DNA from: Paracoccus sp. (in: a-proteobacteria)
GTDB lineage: Bacteria; Pseudomonadota; Alphaproteobacteria; Rhodobacterales; Rhodobacteraceae
Assembly: GCA_018056045.1 (NCBI GenBank)
Contig: JAGPGI010000236.1
Coordinates: 1 to 5,115, forward strand
Reading direction: 5' to 3'
DNA: 5,115 bases
A program made the translations under genes and the position numbers. The notes beneath the pieces were generated by a model. That model did not search any database and had not been told where the DNA came from. It was given only the letters and a program-made list of their open reading frames with translations. This document shows, one piece after another, positions 1 to 5,115 of the stretch (position 1 is its first letter; each line of letters opens with the position of its first letter).

Positions 1-1033
1 CCTCGACATGCCAGTAGAGCGGGAAGCCGGGATCAAAGACGGTCACGGTCTCGTCCCCGGCGGGAATGTGGCTGGGGTATTCGGCCGCGACGTCGCGTTT
101 GACAAGGCGGATCGTGTCGTCATTTGCGGCCATGCCGTAGAAGGCCGCGCCGTTGAGCGAGGTGAAACCCTCGAGCCGGTCAAGCGCGCCGTCTTCCTCG
201 AAGACATGGGCGAGGATCGACATTGTATTCGGGGCGGTGAAGCAGCCGGCGCAGCCGCAGGCCGACTCCTTGGCGCGGTCGGGATGCGGGGCCGAGTCGG
301 TGCCGAGGAAGAAGCGCGGATCGCCCGAGGTCGCGGCGCGGCGCAGTGCCAAGCGGTGGGTTTCGCGCTTGGCGACCGGCAGGCAGTAGTAATGTGGCCG
401 GATGCCGCCGGCGAGGATGTGGTTGCGGTTGATGACCAGATGATGCGTGGTGATGGTCGCACCGATATTGTCATTGGCGCTGACGTAATCGACGCCGTCC
501 GAGGTGGTGATGTGTTCCATCACCACTTTCAGGCCGGGCGTGGCGCGGCGGATCGGATCCAGCACGCGGTCGATGAACACCGCCTCGCGGTCGAAGATGT
601 CGATGGCGGGGTCGGTGACCTCGCCATGGAAACACAGCGGGATGCCGGCTTCGGCCATGGCGTCAAGCACGCCGCGCACCTTGTCGAAATCGCGCACGCC
701 CGAGGCGGAGTTCGTCGTCGCGCCGGCCGGATACAGCTTGACCGCCGAGATGGTCCCGGCGGCATGGGCGGCGACGACATCGGCCGGATCGGTCGATTCG
801 GTCAGGTAAAGCGTCATAAGCGGACGTAACGTCACCTTCTGTCCCAGCGCGGCAGTGATGCGATCGCGATACGCGCTGGCCTGCGCCCCGGTGACCACGG
901 GGGGAACCAGATTCGGCATGATGATGGCGCGGCCAAAATGGCTGGAATATGAAGCGACTGCCTGCAACATCGCGCCATCGCGCAGATGCAGATGCCAGTC
1001 GTCAGGGCGGCGGAGCGTTACGAATTTGGTCAT
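1..1033 (-). CDS. pyrC: Dihydroorotase PyrC (3' end cut by window edge)
   Basis: Dihydroorotase interconverts N-carbamoyl-aspartate and dihydroorotate in the cytoplasm, the third step of de novo pyrimidine synthesis. The visible 344 residues align by eye along nearly the whole E. coli PyrC chain (about 348 residues), so only a few C-terminal codons are missing. The zinc ligands are all present: His14 and His16 in WHLHLRD, the lysine to be carboxylated Lys99 in [13 protein letters not shown], His136 in HGEV, His174 in EHIT, and Asp246 in LGTDSAPH. The CGCAGCF segment typical of this PyrC class follows. The start at 1033 is supported by the shared N-terminus ([11 protein letters not shown]) and by AGAGGA at 1039-1044, five bases upstream. 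The gene is divergent from the plus-strand gene at 1163. No frameshift or missing catalytic residue is seen. The family assignment is very secure. Confidence 0.97.
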   Translation of the reverse strand, partial: MTKFVTLRRPDDWHLHLRDGAMLQAVASYSSHFGRAIIMPNLVPPVVTGAQASAYRDRITAALGQKVTLRPLMTLYLTESTDPADVVAAHAAGTISAVKLYPAGATTNSASGVRDFDKVRGVLDAMAEAGIPLCFHGEVTDPAIDIFDREAVFIDRVLDPIRRATPGLKVVMEHITTSDGVDYVSANDNIGATITTHHLVINRNHILAGGIRPHYYCLPVAKRETHRLALRRAATSGDPRFFLGTDSAPHPDRAKESACGCAGCFTAPNTMSILAHVFEEDGALDRLEGFTSLNGAAFYGMAANDDTIRLVKRDVAAEYPSHIPAGDETVTVFDPGFPLYWHVE

Positions 1034-1109
1034 TCTTTTCCTCTATACCGGGGGACGGCGCATGGCCATAGGGGCCGTGGCCTAAACGAAAGGATGACTT
1101 GGCATGCTT

Positions 1110-1139
1110 GTTATATGCGTGCAGATTCTTACATGTCTC
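1110..1139 (-). promoter_or_regulatory. Possible sigma70-type promoter for pyrC
   Basis: Read on the minus strand, GAGACA (1134-1139; four of six to TTGACA) and TATAAC (1110-1115; five of six to TATAAT) are separated by 18 bases. Transcription would begin near 1103, giving a leader of about 70 nt before the pyrC start at 1033. It lies in the only A/T-richer stretch of the pyrC/phasin-like intergenic region. The match is by eye only; the spacing is one base longer than ideal. Confidence 0.3.
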
Positions 1140-1162
1140 CGGTTGGTTAAAAGGAACAGGGT

Positions 1163-1477
1163 ATGAGTAACGGTGGACTGGATTTCGCGGCGATGCGCTC
1201 GCCGCTGCTGCTGTGGCAGCAGATGATGCATATGGCATGGGAGGCGCAGATGGTGATCGCGCTGCGCACGGCCGGTATGCTGGGTGTCCTGCAGCAGGAT
1301 ATCGCAGAGCCGCATCGCATGGTGCTGGAAAAGGCGGATGCCGCCTCCGAGGCGATGCATGCCGCGCTGCGTGCCGCGAGCCGGGGTGAAGGCGCCGAAA
1401 AGGTGATGGCTGCGGCCTTGCGCCCCTATCGCCGCCGCACCCGCGCCAATGTGCGGCGCCTGTCGCGCAAAGCCTGA
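1163..1477 (+). CDS. Small helical phasin-like protein, function unknown
   Basis: This 104-residue protein has no signal peptide and no clear membrane span. It looks almost wholly alpha-helical: a Met- and Trp-rich amphipathic segment (about residues 8-45, including LLLWQQMMHMAWEAQMV), a second helix rich in Ala and Glu (about 50-80), and a very basic C-terminus (PYRRRTRANVRRLSRKA). The start is well supported by AAGGA at 1151-1155, seven bases before ATG. Its codon use is GC-rich like its neighbours, and it is the only plus-strand gene here. I recall similar roughly 100-residue proteins in Rhodobacteraceae carrying labels such as phasin-like or 'antifreeze protein', but such labels are not functional evidence. 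The helix-plus-basic-tail form could suit a granule-surface or nucleic-acid-associated protein; that is inference. The gene is divergent from pyrC and convergent with gap. Confidence 0.8.
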   Translation: MSNGGLDFAAMRSPLLLWQQMMHMAWEAQMVIALRTAGMLGVLQQDIAEPHRMVLEKADAASEAMHAALRAASRGEGAEKVMAAALRPYRRRTRANVRRLSRKA

Positions 1478-1565
1478 CAAGACAGGCGGGCGAAATATAC
1501 TGACGGGTCGCATCCGGCGGGTGCCGGTGTCATGCGGGCCGACAGACCAGAAATTGCAGAGCGAA

Positions 1566-1587
1566 TGCCGGGACGATCGTCCGGGCA
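1566..1587. repeat. 22-bp imperfect palindrome between the phasin-like gene and gap
   Basis: The central 12 bases, GGACGATCGTCC (1571-1582), are a perfect palindrome. After one G/G mismatch on each side the symmetry continues as TGCC (1566-1569) and GGCA (1584-1587). It lies 13 bases from the terminator hairpin at 1601-1629 and has no T-run of its own. It could be a second RNA hairpin in either 3' UTR or a protein-binding dyad. The symmetry is seen directly; any role is inferred. Confidence 0.5.
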
Positions 1588-1600
1588 ACGTCAGAAACAA

Positions 1601-1629
1601 AAGCGCGCCACCGTTGCCGGGGCGCGCTT
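1601..1629 (-). terminator. Rho-independent terminator of gap, possibly bidirectional
   Basis: On the minus strand the 9-bp arms AAGCGCGCC and GGCGCGCTT enclose a further CCG/CGG stem with a one-base bulge and a GCAA tetraloop of the stable GNRA type. TTGTTTC follows directly, so the run reads TTTTGTTTC from the end of the arm. It begins 24 nt after the gap stop codon. On the plus strand the same hairpin is followed by TTGTTTC-like sequence about 125 nt after the phasin-like gene, so it may stop both convergent transcripts. Confidence 0.85.
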
Positions 1630-1653
1630 GTTTCATTCCAAAAGGGGGGCTGA

Positions 1654-2655
<1,002 letters not shown>

Positions 2656-2690
2656 GGGGTTCCTCCGCCGCTAATGATGATGTCGCGCAG

Positions 2691-2719
2691 CAGATATCGC
2701 GCATTCGGAACGGATGCAA
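2691..2719 (-). promoter_or_regulatory. Possible promoter of gap
   Basis: On the minus strand TTGCAT (2714-2719) and TATCTG (2691-2696) are spaced by 17 bases. The start would be near 2684, leaving about 28 nt of leader. Only TTG of the -35 box and TAT of the -10 box match the sigma70 consensus. Alphaproteobacterial promoters often keep little more than TTG, so this is plausible but weak. A TTGACC at 2732-2737 on the same strand has no good -10 partner. Confidence 0.3.
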
Positions 2720-2740
2720 ATACCTGAGCGCGGTCAAGGC

Positions 2741-2823
2741 CGGAAATGGCGCAAAATTTGCCGCCGCGACACGCCGGAATGTGGCTGGCCTGCTGCACCG
2801 CATGGCGAAGGGGCGGAAATGGC
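2741..2823. repeat. Three near-identical direct repeats upstream of gap
   Basis: CGGAAATGGC occurs exactly at 2741-2750 and 2814-2823, and a variant, CGGAATGTGGC, lies between them at 2775-2785. The starts are 34 and 39 bases apart, roughly three to four helical turns. All lie in non-coding DNA and upstream of the candidate gap promoter. They could be binding sites of a regulator, but chance similarity in GC-rich sequence is not excluded. Confidence 0.35.
2751..2761. promoter_or_regulatory. A/T-centred palindrome upstream of gap
   Basis: GCAAAATTTGC is an 11-bp palindrome about its central base and stands out in GC-rich surroundings. It directly abuts the first of the direct repeats. Its centre is about 100 bp upstream of the gap start codon, a usual place for an activator or operator site. 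No specific regulator is recognised. Confidence 0.25.
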
Positions 2824-2945
2824 ACCCCGGATGCTGTCCTGTCGTTGCCGGCAGCCTGCGGGTGGTCGCCACGACGACGGACAATGCCTTGCCTGATCCG
2901 GCGCTCTGGCGGGATGGTGCGACGCGCCCGGCGACGGGGCGGCGC

Positions 2946-3089
2946 TTAGCGCCAGAAGCTGAGAAATTCGATCAGCCCGGCGAATTTCTTGCCCAGAAAT
3001 ACCGGCAGGTTCCAGTGCAGCACCAGCGCGTCGGCCAGAAACAGCGTCACGATGAGCAAGCCCAGAACCAGGGCGATCCGATTGGTCAT
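2946..3089 (-). CDS. 47-residue single-span membrane microprotein upstream of gap
   Basis: Reading the minus strand from ATG at 3089 to TAA at 2946 gives 47 residues: a short polar N-terminus (MTNR), a hydrophobic helix of about 18-20 residues (IALVLGLLIVTLFLA and on), then HWNLPVF, a basic-hydrophobic stretch (LGKKFAGLIEF) and the ending LSFWR. The start has AGGA at 3096-3099, six bases upstream. The protein would sit in the inner membrane with one span and an amphipathic C-terminal part. I recall similar short proteins ending in FWR next to gap in Rhodobacteraceae, sometimes carrying the name of the neighbouring dehydrogenase by mistake; this protein has no GapDH domain. It lies 98 bp after the fliG-like gene and 290 bp before gap, all on one strand. 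Function unknown. Confidence 0.75.
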   Translation of the reverse strand: MTNRIALVLGLLIVTLFLADALVLHWNLPVFLGKKFAGLIEFLSFWR

Positions 3090-3187
3090 GGCGATCCTAT
3101 CCAGCGGCGTGGCGGGTGTCTTTCCGCGTTGGCCGTCCTGCTAGGCCAGTTGGCGCGGGCGAGCAAGGGCGCGGGCATGGTCGCAGT

Positions 3188-4288
3188 TCAGCCCGCGTGC
3201 TGATCGGAGCTGGCAGCGCCGGCCCCCGCTGGGGCCTCCGTCTCCTCCTCTTCGCCTTCTTCCTTGACGATCAGGAACAGGTCGCCCGCCGCCTCCATCC
3301 GGCGGATTGTGGCGACGACCTGATCGATGGCCTCTTCGGCATCCTTGAGCGAGACCTTGCCAAGCGCCTCCATTTCCTCGCGCATGGATTCGGCAAGGCG
3401 CGAGGAGAGCCCCCCCAGCAGGAAGTCGACCGTCGGCTGATCCTTGCCGCGTGCCCCGGCCAGCGCCTTGATCAGCACGGCATTGTCCACCTCGCGCGTG
3501 AGGCGGGCAATGTCGCGGCTGTCGATCCGCGTCGGGATATGCGCCCAGGTGAAGATGGTCTTGCGCACCTCGCCGGCGAAATCGGCATCGTCCTGATCCA
3601 GCCCCTCGAGCACGGTATCGCGCATCGCCGAAGCCGATGAGTTCAGGATCGCGCCGACCTTTTCACCGGCCTTGCCCTCAAGCGGGGGCTGCGCCACCGC
3701 GTCCGCGGCCTGAATGAGGGCCTTGCCGATGCGCTGCAGCGCATCGGTCTCGATGCCGCCGGTCAGGCTCATGGCATAGGCGATCTGGCGGGCAAGGTCG
3801 GGGGCAAGCAGGCCGAAAACCTCGGCGGCGCGGGGCACGGGCAGCTTGGAAAACATCACCGCCGCGATCTCGACCGCCTCGGTCCGCGCAAGCGAGGCCA
3901 GAAGCACCGGCGTCATGTTCGAGATGCGGTCCCACGGATCGCCGGCGCCATTCAGCGCCGCCATGCGCCTGAGCCGGTCCGAGGTGTCGGGCGACAGATG
4001 CCCGTCCAGCAGATCCAGCGTGCCGTCGATATCGCCGGGGAAGGATAGGCCGACGGATTCCAGTTTTTCGCAGAATTCAGCCACGATGGCATTGCGCGTG
4101 ACCCGATCCACCATCCCCATCAGCGCCATTTCCTGCGCCAGATCGGTCTGCAACTCGGCCGGCAGCCGGGCAAGGTCGAGATCCTCGCCCTCGGCCAGGA
4201 TCAGGCGCACGATCACCGCTGCTTTTTGCCGGGCGCTGAGCGCCGGCTGTCCGATGGCTGCGATGCCCATAAACTGCCCCCGATTCAT
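3188..4288 (-). CDS. Divergent FliG-like flagellar motor switch protein (orphan)
   Basis: The 366-residue protein has the three-part plan of FliG, the rotor protein that meets MotA in the flagellar motor. An N-terminal domain (about 17-80) starts LSARQKAAVIV, a middle domain spans about 120-200, and a C-terminal domain (about 204-340) contains KAGEKVGAILN, EVRKTIFTW, IDSRDIARLTREVD, LSSRLAESMREEMEALG and IRRMEAAGDLFLI. It keeps Arg297 and acidic Glu304-Glu305, matching E. coli Arg281 and Asp288-Asp289. It has Ala277 and Ser313 where E. coli has Lys264 and Arg297. The FliM-binding EHPQ motif reads TEAV (136-139). A Glu-rich tail (343-352) and about 25 extra residues extend the end. No other flagellar gene is nearby. 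The start is uncertain: ATG at 4288 has no clear ribosome site, while ATG at 4270 (seventh codon) follows GGGGG by six bases. Family membership is sure; a motor role is doubtful. Confidence 0.88.
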   Translation of the reverse strand: MNRGQFMGIAAIGQPALSARQKAAVIVRLILAEGEDLDLARLPAELQTDLAQEMALMGMVDRVTRNAIVAEFCEKLESVGLSFPGDIDGTLDLLDGHLSPDTSDRLRRMAALNGAGDPWDRISNMTPVLLASLARTEAVEIAAVMFSKLPVPRAAEVFGLLAPDLARQIAYAMSLTGGIETDALQRIGKALIQAADAVAQPPLEGKAGEKVGAILNSSASAMRDTVLEGLDQDDADFAGEVRKTIFTWAHIPTRIDSRDIARLTREVDNAVLIKALAGARGKDQPTVDFLLGGLSSRLAESMREEMEALGKVSLKDAEEAIDQVVATIRRMEAAGDLFLIVKEEGEEEETEAPAGAGAASSDQHAG

Positions 4289-4313
4289 ACCGTTTCAGGG
4301 GCAATCTGTCAGC

Positions 4314-4338
4314 AAAACGCGAACCGCGGGTTAACGCG
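4314..4338 (-). terminator. Probable terminator after purB
   Basis: On the minus strand CGCG, a TT bulge, AACC, the loop CGC, GGTT and CGCG form an 8-bp bulged stem that is followed directly by TTTT. It begins 20 nt after the purB stop codon and lies just ahead of the fliG-like start. An alternative stem, GCGGG with CCCGC (4326-4330 and 4339-4343), shares its bases and would compete with it. The stem is weaker than that of gap. Confidence 0.5.
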
Positions 4339-4357
4339 CCCGCAGTTGCGCGGCATT

Positions 4358-5115
<758 letters not shown>

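Larger units (their letters stand above)
2656..2945. other. 290-bp non-coding region upstream of gap
   Basis: No reading frame here looks like a real gene: the open frames on both strands give Arg-, Cys- and Pro-rich shadow peptides without a credible start site. It holds the gap ribosome binding site (2662-2666), a candidate promoter (2691-2719), an A/T palindrome (2751-2761) and three near-identical direct repeats (2741-2823). Its size is large for a GC-rich genome, and its position suggests it carries the regulation of gap. Confidence 0.6.

Noticed and set aside
63..75. 13-base identity with 2776-2788 (GGAATGTGGCTGG)
   Set aside because: One copy is inside pyrC codons and the other in non-coding DNA with no shared flanks; chance is the simpler explanation.
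8..829. Plus-strand open frame of 273 codons over pyrC
   Set aside because: It is antisense to pyrC, which has all its catalytic residues; no credible ribosome site and a low-complexity product.
1062..1082. GGCC-rich possible hairpins in the pyrC leader, considered as a pyrimidine-responsive leader
   Set aside because: The stems are only 4-5 bp, do not cover the ribosome site, and lack the start-site arrangement known for E. coli pyrC control.
1514..1527. Hairpin CCGGC-GGGT-GCCGG after the phasin-like gene as its terminator
   Set aside because: No T-run follows, and the strong hairpin at 1601-1629 is a better candidate.

Overview
The window is about 64% GC by eye and reads as chromosomal DNA of an alphaproteobacterium, most likely a Rhodobacteraceae member such as Paracoccus. 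This rests on the character of the GapDH, PyrC and PurB proteins, the GC-rich third codon positions, and a short membrane-protein gene beside gap of a kind I associate with that family. No database search was possible, so the taxonomy is inference.

Layout from left to right. The window opens inside the 3' end of a minus-strand dihydroorotase gene (pyrC, start at 1033), which lacks only its last few codons. A divergent intergenic region of about 130 bp separates it from a short plus-strand gene (1163-1477) for a helical 104-residue phasin-like protein of unknown function. That gene converges on gap (minus, 1654-2655). The 176-bp gap between them holds a strong hairpin terminator and a separate 22-bp imperfect palindrome.

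Upstream of gap lie 290 bp of non-coding sequence with a possible promoter, a short A/T palindrome and three near-identical direct repeats. Then comes a 47-codon gene (minus, 2946-3089) for a one-span membrane microprotein. Next is a 366-residue FliG-like protein (minus, 3188-4288) whose FliM-binding motif and part of whose torque-charge set look lost. The window ends in the C-terminal part of adenylosuccinate lyase (purB, minus), which is cut by the right edge. A terminator-like hairpin separates purB from the fliG-like gene.

Functionally this is mostly housekeeping: pyrimidine synthesis (pyrC), purine synthesis (purB) and central carbon metabolism (gap). I see no mobile element, CRISPR array, tRNA or rRNA and no defence or secondary-metabolite system. 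The two items most worth attention are the orphan, divergent FliG-like protein with no other flagellar gene in view, and the 47-residue membrane protein, which lies between the fliG-like gene and gap and is easily missed by gene callers.
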